DNA from: [Limnothrix rosea] IAM M-220
GTDB taxonomy: Bacteria; Cyanobacteriota; Cyanobacteriia; Cyanobacteriales; MRBY01
NCBI RefSeq assembly: GCF_001904615.1
Contig: NZ_MRBY01000029.1
Location: 1 to 49,514, forward strand
Direction of reading: 5' to 3'
DNA: 49,514 nt
The number at the start of each line of letters is the position of its first letter. The first letter of the stretch is position 1. Below are positions 1 through 11,495 of the stretch, in pieces. The notes under the pieces were generated by a model. That model saw nothing but the letters and a program-made list of their open reading frames with translations, was not told the DNA's origin and searched no databases. Position numbers and translations under genes: made by a program.

Positions 1-54
1 TTGTCTCCCTTTCTCTAAAGAATGTCAGCTAAATTCTTATCCATAACTGACGTT
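1..54. repeat. Left copy of a ~54-bp inverted repeat shared with the right end of the window
   Basis: Bases 1-54 match the reverse complement of 49460-49513 at about 47 of 54 positions, including an unbroken run of 22 bases at the inner edge (33-54). The match stops sharply after AACTGACGTT (45-54). Two inverted copies lying exactly at the two window ends suggest a dispersed repeat at which the assembly stopped. No transposase is visible, so this could be the tip of an insertion sequence or a small non-autonomous element. Confidence 0.7.
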
Positions 55-243
55 ACGAAAAATTTTTCCCATAGTTATCCCCTCGAAAAAGCCGGGGCAA
101 ATCTTGTTCTGATGCCGTTCCGAGATGCCGCAGTCGAAGCCGCATGGGTTTTAAATGACCATTTATTAAAATCCATTTCGCCGCAAAAAGCTCAAAAAGT
201 TAACTCAGCACAACAAGAGCATTTCAAAGGGTTACAATCCTAA
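22..243 (+). pseudogene. C-terminal fragment, possibly of a cation:proton antiporter (TrkA-type domain)
   Basis: A 73-codon reading frame opens inside the terminal repeat, with an in-frame stop (TAA) at 16-18, so the gene does not continue intact to the left. Its central stretch, around residues 28-45 (GANLVLMPFRDAAVEAAW), resembles the last part of cyanobacterial cation:proton antiporters with regulatory TrkA-like domains, which often end in a 'GADLVLLPF-DAA' pattern. The first ~11 codons come from the repeat, so the frame looks like a gene tail cut off by the repeat. The family call is from memory of the motif and is only moderately secure; a small intact unknown protein is the alternative. 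Confidence 0.4.
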
Positions 244-306
244 TATCTCTTTCTCTAGTTAGACCCAAGTTTCATACCCTTAGAACTTGCCAACAAGACA
301 CATTTT

Positions 307-885
307 ATGATCAGCCGCTTCAATATTCCTGTCATTCTTGAGGGCTACTCCCAAGGATATTTTTTAATGTCGGATGATGATGGCAATCTCGGTTGGTATT
401 CTAGTCGGCAGCGTACTCTCATTCCCCTTGATGATCGGTTTCGTTACCCGAAATCTCTCCGTCGGACTTTAAATAAACAGGAATTCACTCCTGCCATTGA
501 CCAAGCCTTTAAGGAAGTCTGTTATGGCTGTGCAGATCGTGATACGACTTGGATTTCACCGGAGCTGGCGGATATTTATTTAGCACTCCACCGTGCGGGT
601 TGGGCTCATAGCTTTGAAACATGGCAGGGCGATCGCCTTGCTGGCGGTATTTTAGGGATTGTGATTGGTGGGGCATTTATTGGAGAATCGATGTTTTTCA
701 ATATTCCCAATGGTTCCAAAGTGGCCATGGTTTTACTGGTAAATCACCTCCGAGAAAAGGGATTTCAACTCTTTGACGCACAGCTCCAAAACCCTCACCT
801 TGAAAGGTTTGGTTCCTACATCATTCACAACAATGAGTACCGTCAAATGTTGAAGCAAGCGATTAAATTACCCTGCCAATTTTGA
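307..885 (+). CDS. aat: Leucyl/phenylalanyl-tRNA--protein transferase
   Basis: This enzyme moves Leu or Phe from charged tRNA to the N-terminus of proteins that start with Arg or Lys, marking them for degradation by the Clp system (N-degron pathway) in the cytoplasm. The 192-residue length is normal for the family. Visible family motifs are GWYS at 29-32, TW at 80-81, HSFETW at 101-106, GGxxxG around 113-118, GESMF at 126-130 and FDAQ at 156-159. The gene stands alone, 64 bases after the antiporter fragment and convergent with the methyltransferase gene downstream. Nothing appears truncated. Confidence 0.95.
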   Translation: MISRFNIPVILEGYSQGYFLMSDDDGNLGWYSSRQRTLIPLDDRFRYPKSLRRTLNKQEFTPAIDQAFKEVCYGCADRDTTWISPELADIYLALHRAGWAHSFETWQGDRLAGGILGIVIGGAFIGESMFFNIPNGSKVAMVLLVNHLREKGFQLFDAQLQNPHLERFGSYIIHNNEYRQMLKQAIKLPCQF

Positions 886-910
886 CCAAAGATTTTTCCA
901 GCTCACAGGT

Positions 911-949
911 TTAAATTTAGGGCTTAAATTTAGGGCTTAAATTTAGGGT
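911..949. repeat. Three tandem copies of a 13-bp unit between convergent genes
   Basis: The unit TTAAATTTAGGGC is repeated head to tail at 911-923, 924-936 and 937-949, the last copy ending in T instead of C. The array fills the gap between the ends of aat and the methyltransferase gene. Each unit contains the palindrome TTAAATTTAA-like core TAAATTTA. A role is unknown; copy number may vary between strains through replication slippage. Confidence 0.9.
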
Positions 950-958
950 CGATCTGGC

Positions 959-2170
959 TTAGGCAGGACTTAACATAATCAGCTGTCTTTTTTGAAGAGA
1001 TCGCACATCATCGAGGGTAAAATCAGACCCTTCTAGCAGAGATCCAATCGTATGTTGGCGATCGCAGGCAGACATAAATTCATATTCCTCGTCATTGATA
1101 GAGATCAAGCGGTAATCAAAATCAAAAAAAGATTTGCTTGGCCAACCGTTAAGACAGGGATGAACTTCGGCGATCGCCGCCCTTAGTAGCGCATCATCGG
1201 ACCAATCCGTAATTTCGAGGGGAGGTCGCGCCAAGAAAAATTCATAATGGCTAATCGTTGTGTCTAACAATTCAATCAAGCGATAACGCTCCCGTTCACC
1301 CAGATGTTGTGCCCGCGCCATCAGATCCGGCGATTTACCCACGAGTCTTTCTAGATCCCAAACCGGTGGATTAGAAAACCCGACAAACTCTAATCCTGAC
1401 GCATCGATTAATTCAAATAACGTGTGAATGTTGTAGTCCGTTTCCTGCGGATGCACATACATATCAGCGAAAGACGCGTCCCGATGATTTTCTAAAGACC
1501 AGCGCTCTTTGTCGTATTGCACTAGGCGGCTATTTTCTGGCAAACTCCCAAAGATATCGCGGCCAACCTTAACGCCATCAACATAATCCCCTCGCTTCTC
1601 TCCCTGAAATAGGGCGATCGCCTCCTGCATGAGCTGAATTTCCCAACGACCTAATTCCGCATACACAAAAATATGAAACAGCCCACCCGGCGCAACCTTT
1701 TTCGCGAGGGCTTTAATGCCCTGCACAGGATCAGGCATATGGTGCAACACCCCAACACAATTAATCAGATCAAACTCACCCTCAAGCTCAGCCGCCTGCT
1801 CAATGGGTAATCGTTGAAAAGTAACAGGCGCTTGATGACTTTCCCGCACACCAGACTGACTACACCGCTTCTGGGCAACCTCCAAGGCTCCCTCACTCAG
1901 GTCAATACCGACAATTTCCGCCTCAGGATTGAGATGGAGCAAATACTCAGTACCTACACCAGTGCCACAACCTGCATCAAGGATACGAACATCATTCCGA
2001 ATCGGCTTACGATTTGTACAAAAATTGTAGGCCGCTTGCCAATGCCAGCGCCAGTTGTACCCCGGCGGTGGTTCATCTAGCAAAGGTTCCGGCGGAAAAG
2101 GGTAAGTATTGTAAAGTTCACGGACAGCTTGTTGACGTGCTTCGGGGGTGTTCATCTTAGAAAGAGCCAC
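959..2170 (-). CDS. SAM-dependent class I methyltransferase
   Basis: This 403-residue protein has a Rossmann-fold methyltransferase domain. SAM-binding motif I is LDAGCGTGVGT at 64-74, the acidic motif II is GIDLS at 88-92, and DLINCVGVLHHMPDP at about 134-148 is the usual post-motif region with its LHH signature. A long C-terminal part (about 220-403) is not of a type I can name. The GTG start at 2168-2170 is favoured over the internal ATG at codon 6 because AAGGA lies a few bases upstream of the GTG. The substrate is unknown; the YPFPPEP segment near residues 23-29 recurs in cyanobacterial proteins of this type. It converges with aat and diverges from apcE. Confidence 0.85.
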   Translation of the reverse strand: MALSKMNTPEARQQAVRELYNTYPFPPEPLLDEPPPGYNWRWHWQAAYNFCTNRKPIRNDVRILDAGCGTGVGTEYLLHLNPEAEIVGIDLSEGALEVAQKRCSQSGVRESHQAPVTFQRLPIEQAAELEGEFDLINCVGVLHHMPDPVQGIKALAKKVAPGGLFHIFVYAELGRWEIQLMQEAIALFQGEKRGDYVDGVKVGRDIFGSLPENSRLVQYDKERWSLENHRDASFADMYVHPQETDYNIHTLFELIDASGLEFVGFSNPPVWDLERLVGKSPDLMARAQHLGERERYRLIELLDTTISHYEFFLARPPLEITDWSDDALLRAAIAEVHPCLNGWPSKSFFDFDYRLISINDEEYEFMSACDRQHTIGSLLEGSDFTLDDVRSLQKRQLIMLSPA

Positions 2171-5138
<2,968 letters not shown>

Positions 5139-5163
5139 AAACGCCCATTAAACTAAATTCATT

Positions 5164-5196
5164 AAAAAAGCCTCCTAGTTCTGGGAGGTTTTTCTT
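5164..5196 (+). terminator. Rho-independent terminator of apcE
   Basis: A hairpin with arms AAAAAGCCTCC and GGGAGGTTTTT around a short loop (TAGTTCT) is followed by a T-rich tail. It begins 25 bases after the apcE stop codon. The stem is GC-rich with flanking A/T tracts, the classic intrinsic terminator layout. Confidence 0.9.
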
Positions 5197-5504
5197 TTTG
5201 TCAGAGTATTGTTTTTGTGCAAGGATTCTGGGCTGCCCCACTGAATCACTGAATCGAGGAGTGTGGCAAATTTTTTGGTTATTCTGACTGATTTTTTTAA
5301 GGGTTAGCAGGTTATCTTCTGCTATGGTCACTGTCAGCAAGATTGCTAGGGGCTTAAGGGTTTAAACCCCTATAGGACAAGGGTTAGCAGTCTATCCAGT
5401 GTCTTAAGCTTTATGGTTTATAGATAAAAGTTTTAGAGGATATTCCTGTTTCGCTTTAAGGTGAAATAACGATATTCTCAATCCTAGTGGGGAAAACGAA
5501 GTCA
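5197..5504. other. Non-coding gap with a 12-bp perfect palindrome and a short direct repeat
   Basis: No credible gene is seen here. The stretch holds the perfect palindrome GGGTTTAAACCC (5358-5369), flanked by AGGGG and CCCT so that a longer imperfect hairpin can form. AAGGGTTAGCAG occurs twice, near 5299 and 5380. It lies between two genes that both end into it, so it is not a shared promoter region. Function is unknown. Confidence 0.5.
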
Positions 5505-5990
5505 TTAGTCGGAAATACTCAAAACATAGGAATCACGGTTGGAAGAGCTTTCAAAGTTACCTACAAAAATCTGGTAATTGCCTTCTTGACTCCAAACACC
5601 ACTGATTTCAGCGGGAATACCGGGAGCGGCGATCGCACAAAAAGAACTTGCTTCAGGATTATTGGCATCTTTAATCATGAGTGTGTAGGGAATATTTGTT
5701 TGACCACTGGGGCTATTTACTTGGATTTTCATGGAAACCATACTGTTGGCATTAACAGAGAAGGTATGGTTTGCTTGATTACTGATCCAACCACAGCCGC
5801 CACTATCTTTGTTACCGCCAGCTGTGCCACTAATTTGACCTGATATTGGTTGACCATTTGCTGAAATGCTAATGCCAGAGCCAGTGGAGGTAATAGTAAA
5901 TTCACTTTGGGCGATCGCCGGCGCTGCGGCAAGTAAAAACGCTCCACAAGCTGCCGCAGCGAAGGTAAGTTTAGAAGAGAATGTTGTCAT
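5505..5990 (-). CDS. Small secreted protein of unknown function
   Basis: The 161-residue product has a clear signal peptide: a basic start, a hydrophobic run through about residue 26, and the cleavage motif AIA before Q28. The mature part is rich in Ser, Gly, Asn and Thr, contains two cysteines (C66 and C118) that could form a disulfide, and has the alternating pattern of a beta-rich domain, ending in YVLSIS like the last strand of a beta-sandwich. I do not recognise the family. It is read in the same direction as, and 255 bases downstream of, the secreted haemagglutinin-CHAT gene, so a functional link is possible but unproven. Confidence 0.75.
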   Translation of the reverse strand: MTTFSSKLTFAAAACGAFLLAAAPAIAQSEFTITSTGSGISISANGQPISGQISGTAGGNKDSGGCGWISNQANHTFSVNANSMVSMKIQVNSPSGQTNIPYTLMIKDANNPEASSFCAIAAPGIPAEISGVWSQEGNYQIFVGNFESSSNRDSYVLSISD

Positions 5991-6245
5991 GGTTTTGCTA
6001 AGCTCAAAGGCTTATTAATTGAGGAGTTTATATTCCGAGGAGATCCCTCCCTAGTCATCTAGATGAATAGGCGCTGTAAAAAGTTCCCAATGGACAGTTG
6101 ATGACGGAGTTAGTTTTAGAGTAGCGGCTCTGGTTTGGGGAAGTCTCCCTTGTTTATGCTTATTTACTCGGTTATAACGTCCTTTGATTAACCTTGGCGG
6201 AGGCTTTGTGTCAGTTTAAAAACTGTTAGACCTGAGCAACCAGTC

Positions 6246-9200
6246 TTACCAAGGATTTCCCACCAAACTAAAGCTACTCCAAACATAGGGATGGGTTAGA
6301 TCTGTCGTTCGCAGGCGTGCCACGGCATCCGGTAGTGGAATTGTGCCTTCGGGTGTAATGAGATTGGCTCCTTCTCGCCGCACTTCTCCCTTCAGCAAAG
6401 CTAACTGTGCTTGTCGTAGTGCTTCGGCTTTAATTGGTGCAGATTGTAGTTCTTGATAAAACTGCGTCATTAGTCCCAAGGTTCCTTCGTCGCTGACATA
6501 CCAGAGGCTCCCGATCGCCGATTTAGCACCAGAGGCGATCGCCAAACCAGAAAAACCGAGTTCCGCATTGGGATCACCGAACGCCGTTCGACAAGCAGAT
6601 AAAACCAGCAACTCGATCGGTGGATTATTGAGTTGTAATTGTGGCAACTCAGCTAGGGATAAGCGTTGATCCCAAAACTGAATATAGGAACGATCCAGTG
6701 CTCCCGGCAAAAATTCACCATGGGTGGCAAGGTGTAAAATGCCGTACTCTTGGCGATCGCGCGCCGCTAGTAAACGCTCTACTGTAAATTGATTTTCCAA
6801 GTAAACATCACCTTCCCAGAGGCGATCGGCAATGACCGACAACTCCACAGGCACCGCAGGCAAATCACTTTGCTGCTGAAATTCCGAAGCCCCCATGGCC
6901 AGCACCTGACTTTCTCGTAAATTGACATAGTCCGTTTGGGTCAAAGCAAAGCTAGGCATCATACCCACACTATACTTTTCGATGACAAACTCTTCACCAT
7001 CATGCAGTGCCGCCAAAGGTAGAGTCCGCAGCCCACGATCCATTACAAACGTCAAATTGTCGATTTGAGATTCGTTGAGCTCCGCCTCAAGGGGTTTGAT
7101 CAGCAGATCATAGAAATACTGCGCAGAACGTAAATAGGATTTACCTAAACGGGGAGCCGTAACGCTGCGGTGGAAGGAGCGTGACGCTTGCAAAATAGCT
7201 TCTCTACTACTGCCAACGATGCGGCGACGCACAACTTTGCCACTAGCAGTCAGCATCACGAGTTCTAATTCATCATCATCGCGGACTTCTCGACCCACAT
7301 CAAGATAATTTTGGCGGGCATTTTCGTCGAATTGCCACAGAATATTGTTGTCTTTGCCAATGGTCTGTTTTGACGATTGTTTTGTGCCTCGCGATTCTTT
7401 TTCTCGAAATGCCACATAGATAATGGCAGGCTCAATATCGAGTAAAGATTGAATCTCAGCCAGTTTTGATTGCACTGCGTCAAAGTTTGTACTTGGTTTC
7501 GCCGATAAACCAAAGTGATCACCATAGTCATCAAAAAAATCGTCTTCTAAATCCTCATATTCTTCATCGCTCCAGTCGCCATCTTCATATTCGTATTCAT
7601 AGTCAAAATCGCTTGCAAACTCTTCATCGTCTTCGTCAAATTCGTCGTCTTCTTCTCCTTCACTAAATTCTTCATCGTCTTCGTCAAATTCGTCGTCTTC
7701 TTCTCCTTCACCAAATTCTTCGTCATCATCGCCAAATTCATCATCAAATTCATCATCAAACTCGTCGTCGCCGAACTCATCGTCAAATTCATCATCAAAC
7801 TCGTCGTCGCCAAATTCATCATCAAATTCATCTCCGAATTCTTCATCTCCAAATTCACCATCAAAATCTGATTCGTCAAAGTCAAACCCATTTTCTAAGA
7901 TGACGTTATTGCCTTGGGTTACTGTGCCTGTGCTATTACCGTCTGCATCGGCGACGAAGTTTATGGTCATGGTGGAGCTATCAAATGCCCCAATTTGAAT
8001 GGTTCCTTCGAGCTTAATGTCGTTATTTGCGGTGAGGGTCAGTGCTGAGTCTTGATTTGTACTGGTGATATCTGCTCTGACAATGATGTCGTTGTCTGCT
8101 CTGAGTTCGAGGGCGTTGCCACTGGACCAAGTAATGGGGGCGGTGACGGTAATGTTGCCTAAATCAGTGTTACCGGAGGCGGTGGTGACTAGGACATTGC
8201 CTAGAGCTAGTTGGTTTTGTAGGGTGATAATGTTGAGGTTTGAGGGGCTGTTACTGGGATCGCTAAAGGTTCCGGCAGCAAAATTGAGGCTTGGACTTGT
8301 TGTGCTGTTGGAAATGGTGATATCTGTGGGGTCTAAAAGCAGTTGTCCGTCTTGGCCTAGGGGCGATCGCAGATCAACTCGCCCTTGAAAATCAAGATAT
8401 TGTTTACCGCTGACTTCGACAAAACCGCCGTCGCCACCCAGTCGTCCGCCTTTTGCATTGATGTTGCCATAGAAAAATGTCGATTGGTCAGACCAGACAA
8501 TGACTTTACCGCCATCTCCTGCGGCGATCGCCGCCGCTGTAATGTTCGAATTTTGGTCAACAAAAACATTATTGGCATTTGTGAATAAGCCCTGTCCTTG
8601 GCGATCGCCTCCAATATAGATTTCACCGCCGCCATTCAAGCCAGACCCATCGATATTGGCTCCGGTGAGAATCATTTCTTGACCCAGTAATGTGGCTACA
8701 CCACCAGTATTACCACTGACATCTAGCGCCCCACTAAAAAATAAATCCCCAGAATCACTGGAAATAGTTACATTCGTAGCGCTTAGCTTGGCCGCGCCAT
8801 TATTTAAAGTGACACCCGTCTCTAAATCATGTCCTGTCAACAAACGAGGAATATCAACAAAAGTTGTCGGCGCACCATGATTAAATTCGAGATTAAGCAA
8901 TTGACCAGCTTGGGATAGTCGTAGCGTATTTGTACCCGGTACAGCCGTGAGATTGATCGTTCCCCCTGACGCGGTCAGTGAACCTGTGTTGATAATCTGT
9001 GAAGCAAAAAGATTAATCCTTTGGCCTGCATTAACCGCTAAATCTGCGCCATTAATAATGCCGCCAGTACCATCAAAGAAAAATTGGTTGGGCGTACCAA
9101 CAAGCTCTGCATAATTCGTTGCCCCTGACCAAGGAGCATCACCGAAACCGACTCCTGTAGCCGTAGTTGCAGTAAAGTCCGCTGATAAATTTAATTGGGC

Positions 9201-9566
9201 ATTTTCACCGAAAACAATGCCACTAGGATTGATTAAATATAGGTTGGCATTACTACCACCAACACTAAGCAAACCATCAATTAGAGAAGGATTAGCGCCA
9301 CTGACCCTAGACAAAATATTTTGAATCGCTGGCGTACTGACAAATGTCGCACTTTGATTTGTACCGACATTAAAATCCTGAAAATCGTGAAATAGATTAT
9401 GACCATCCCCAGAAGTGATCCCGCCAGAAATATTCCAGTTTTCACCATTATTTGTAACGACGGTATTGGTTGTGTTTGCCGTGGGCGTAATCTGGGCGAT
9501 CGCCGGTATTGTCAAACAGCTAAAACTCAAGCCAATGGTGGCAAACAATAAGCGAAAATAAGACAC
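6246..9566 (-). CDS. Secreted filamentous-haemagglutinin-type protein fused to a CHAT (caspase-like) protease domain
   Basis: I place the start at GTG 9564-9566 because AGGAG sits six bases upstream and the next residues form a proper signal peptide ending AIAQ; an earlier in-frame start would bury the signal. The 1106-residue protein has an N-terminal two-partner-secretion domain (about 25-240, with the family motif NPSGIVFG), a beta-helical repeat region to about 550, a very acidic Asp/Glu/Phe tract (about 558-685), and a C-terminal CHAT domain (about 740-1106). The CHAT catalytic pair is visible: His in HLATHG (near 948) and Cys in LSACRTA (near 992). Family knowledge suggests export through a TpsB/Omp85 partner, which is not encoded nearby, and a caspase-like cysteine protease activity. 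Substrate is unknown. Confidence 0.88.
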   Translation of the reverse strand: MSYFRLLFATIGLSFSCLTIPAIAQITPTANTTNTVVTNNGENWNISGGITSGDGHNLFHDFQDFNVGTNQSATFVSTPAIQNILSRVSGANPSLIDGLLSVGGSNANLYLINPSGIVFGENAQLNLSADFTATTATGVGFGDAPWSGATNYAELVGTPNQFFFDGTGGIINGADLAVNAGQRINLFASQIINTGSLTASGGTINLTAVPGTNTLRLSQAGQLLNLEFNHGAPTTFVDIPRLLTGHDLETGVTLNNGAAKLSATNVTISSDSGDLFFSGALDVSGNTGGVATLLGQEMILTGANIDGSGLNGGGEIYIGGDRQGQGLFTNANNVFVDQNSNITAAAIAAGDGGKVIVWSDQSTFFYGNINAKGGRLGGDGGFVEVSGKQYLDFQGRVDLRSPLGQDGQLLLDPTDITISNSTTSPSLNFAAGTFSDPSNSPSNLNIITLQNQLALGNVLVTTASGNTDLGNITVTAPITWSSGNALELRADNDIIVRADITSTNQDSALTLTANNDIKLEGTIQIGAFDSSTMTINFVADADGNSTGTVTQGNNVILENGFDFDESDFDGEFGDEEFGDEFDDEFGDDEFDDEFDDEFGDDEFDDEFDDEFGDDDEEFGEGEEDDEFDEDDEEFSEGEEDDEFDEDDEEFASDFDYEYEYEDGDWSDEEYEDLEDDFFDDYGDHFGLSAKPSTNFDAVQSKLAEIQSLLDIEPAIIYVAFREKESRGTKQSSKQTIGKDNNILWQFDENARQNYLDVGREVRDDDELELVMLTASGKVVRRRIVGSSREAILQASRSFHRSVTAPRLGKSYLRSAQYFYDLLIKPLEAELNESQIDNLTFVMDRGLRTLPLAALHDGEEFVIEKYSVGMMPSFALTQTDYVNLRESQVLAMGASEFQQQSDLPAVPVELSVIADRLWEGDVYLENQFTVERLLAARDRQEYGILHLATHGEFLPGALDRSYIQFWDQRLSLAELPQLQLNNPPIELLVLSACRTAFGDPNAELGFSGLAIASGAKSAIGSLWYVSDEGTLGLMTQFYQELQSAPIKAEALRQAQLALLKGEVRREGANLITPEGTIPLPDAVARLRTTDLTHPYVWSSFSLVGNPW
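7623..7718 (-). repeat. Two tandem 48-bp units coding for acidic linker
   Basis: A 48-bp unit occurs twice in succession (7623-7670 and 7671-7718) with almost no difference. It encodes a 16-residue block, EF(G/S)EGEEDDEFDEDDE. The near identity at DNA level points to recent in-frame duplication, and the length of the linker may differ between strains. Confidence 0.9.
7734..7850 (-). repeat. Three 39-bp units coding for acidic linker
   Basis: Three 39-bp units (7734-7772, 7773-7811 and a degenerate third at 7812-7850) encode a 13-residue block of the form EFGDDEFDDEFDD. All units preserve the reading frame and the regular spacing of Phe among acidic residues. They lie next to the 48-bp repeats in the same gene. 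Confidence 0.85.
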
Positions 9567-9822
9567 GTAAAACTCCTCAAGCTGGCTGAGATGACTGATT
9601 AGAACTCTTTTTTCTAATGGGGAAAATGACCATGGCAACAGGTTACCCGCCAACACAATAGTCTAGTTAGCACTTTTAATTGGGGCAAGTAGTCCCGAGT
9701 TTTTCAATACACCCACGCCGTCCTATGATTATGATATTTAAGCCAACCTCAAACGGAATCCCCGCTTTAATCTTTGCAATAACTTCGATTTGAGAAAATG
9801 TTAGTTAGTGAGAAGATCATCT

Positions 9823-10230
9823 ATGAGTTTAGTCTACGTCCTTTTATTTAATGCCCGTACCGAAAACGAGGGTATTCACACGCTCCAAGAGGGCGATCGC
9901 AACAAGATCTTAATGTTTGAAGATAAAGATGATGCGACTCGCTTTGCTCTAATGTTGGAGGCTCAAGATTTTCCGCCAGTGACGGTAGAAGGCATGGAAG
10001 ATCGAGACATTATCGAATTTTGTGAAGGTGCTGACTACGGCTATGATCGCATCGCCCCCGGACAATTAGCTGTACCACCAGAGAATAATGTCGACGAAAC
10101 TGACTGGAGCGAGTCTGGTAGCTATGAGGCAAAAGCAGAAAAGTCAGAAAAAACAGAAAGTGAAGATGAAAGTGATCTGTCTGATGATGAGCTAGAGCGT
10201 ATTCGTCAGCAATTAGAAGGGTTACTTTAG
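9823..10230 (+). CDS. DUF3110 domain protein
   Basis: The start ATG at 9823 fits the family N-terminus (MSLVYVLLFNA); a GTG 15 bases earlier would add five residues that the family lacks. The 135-residue protein has the DUF3110 core at about 1-75, with NARTENEGIHTLQ at 10-22 and a 'ATRFALMLEAQDFPPVTVE' segment. A strongly acidic tail follows (about 85-118), then a short helix ending in ERIRQQLEGLL. The family is found in cyanobacteria and plastid-bearing plants; its function is not established. It is transcribed away from the CHAT gene and convergent with hrcA. Confidence 0.9.
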   Translation: MSLVYVLLFNARTENEGIHTLQEGDRNKILMFEDKDDATRFALMLEAQDFPPVTVEGMEDRDIIEFCEGADYGYDRIAPGQLAVPPENNVDETDWSESGSYEAKAEKSEKTESEDESDLSDDELERIRQQLEGLL

Positions 10231-10283
10231 GTCTATCTTTGGTCTCACTCTATGGAGCCACCGTGTTTATTACACACCAGAGT

Positions 10284-11339
10284 TTAGGCTAATTCCGGTT
10301 GGGCTGTGAGGCTGGCAGAAATATAGTCGGCGGTAGCTTCCACAAGGGCGATCGCATTTTCATAGAACATCCGCGTTGGGCCAATCACACCGACACTACC
10401 AACGGGGACTTCTTCTTGGTAGTAGTTGGCGGAAACCATGGCGCAGGTTTTCATAGGTTCTAGGGGATTTTCTACACCAATGTGGATCAGCGTTGTACGC
10501 TCATCGCCATCACGGTTAAACATTACCGGGACGAGCTGCTCCTGGCGCGCCTCGATGAGATGCAAAAGTGTCTGTAGTTGCGTCAGTTGCGAAAATTCAG
10601 GTTGGCGCAGTACTTCAGAAATGCCATGGACTAAAATCGGTGTCGAAATATTACTCTGATTCACCTTGGCAACCGTTTGGCACACCGTTTGTAACACCTC
10701 GGCACAGTGGCGAAAATCCTGATCTAGCGCTTCTAAGTCTAGTCTAGAAATCTCTTCCAGCGATCGCCCTTGGAGATGATGATTTAAAAAATTCGCGAGA
10801 ATTGCCAATTCATCGGGATCGGACTCTAGCTCTAGGGCAACAGATTGGGGCTGAAACGTATCAGTCACCACAACCATAATAATTTTGTTTGACGAGAGAG
10901 GCAGTAACTGCAAATGTCGCAATCTGGCATGGTGTTGCTGGGGAACAGTAATTAAGGCAATATAGCCACTCAAAGTCGCCAAAATCTGATTAGCTTGCTT
11001 TAGGGTCGCTTCTAGACCCCAAAGCTGTTCATCGGACTGTTGATGGAGCGTCTGACGGACTTTTTGGCGTGTCTGGTGATTTGGTGTTAACAATTCATCG
11101 ACATAAAAACGATAGCCAGAATCGGACGGAATACGCCCCGCAGATACGTGGGGTTGATACAAAAAACCTGCCTTTTCGAGTTTCCCCATGACATTCCGAA
11201 TCGTGGCTGAGCTCACCTGAAAATCATATTCCTTGACTAGGGTTTTAGACCCAACGGGTTCAGCGGTAGAAATATAGTGATTGACCGTTGCCCGAAAAAT
11301 ATTTTGGTATCTCGGATTAAGAATATTTTGAGCAGCCAT
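10284..11339 (-). CDS. hrcA: Heat-inducible transcription repressor HrcA
   Basis: HrcA represses heat-shock operons such as groESL by binding CIRCE elements and loses activity on heating. The 351-residue protein has the N-terminal winged helix (about 1-85) with VSSATIRNVMGKLEKAGFL as recognition region and the conserved HVSAGRIPSDSGYRFYVD wing/linker. The GAF-like and inserted dimerisation domains fill the rest, ending in the motif VGVIGPTRM..Y..A near residue 320. The chaperone targets are not in the window apart from clpB, and I found no complete CIRCE site near either gene. Confidence 0.97.
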   Translation of the reverse strand: MAAQNILNPRYQNIFRATVNHYISTAEPVGSKTLVKEYDFQVSSATIRNVMGKLEKAGFLYQPHVSAGRIPSDSGYRFYVDELLTPNHQTRQKVRQTLHQQSDEQLWGLEATLKQANQILATLSGYIALITVPQQHHARLRHLQLLPLSSNKIIMVVVTDTFQPQSVALELESDPDELAILANFLNHHLQGRSLEEISRLDLEALDQDFRHCAEVLQTVCQTVAKVNQSNISTPILVHGISEVLRQPEFSQLTQLQTLLHLIEARQEQLVPVMFNRDGDERTTLIHIGVENPLEPMKTCAMVSANYYQEEVPVGSVGVIGPTRMFYENAIALVEATADYISASLTAQPELA

Positions 11340-11495
11340 AAAGTGTAATGGGGAACAGGTTAAGCCCGTAAATTATGTGGCAAGTGTTAAAGAAATATTA
11401 ATTTTGTTCGTCATAGGATCCATAAAAAAGATTGCTTTATTTTAAGAAATAAACTCAATCTGTGGCAGCTAGTATAGCTGATTTCTTCCTTTTGA

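Noticed and set aside
911-949. Three 13-bp repeats as the start of a CRISPR array
   Set aside because: The units are head to tail with no spacers, and no cas genes are present.
7466-7891. Frames rich in His/Arg or Met/Asn across the acidic repeats
   Set aside because: They are other-frame readings of the same tandem repeats inside the haemagglutinin-CHAT gene.
9668-9700. CIRCE-like half site (TTAGCACTT) upstream of the haemagglutinin-CHAT gene
   Set aside because: Only the left arm resembles CIRCE; the right arm GAGTGCTAA is absent at the required spacing, so HrcA control is not supported.
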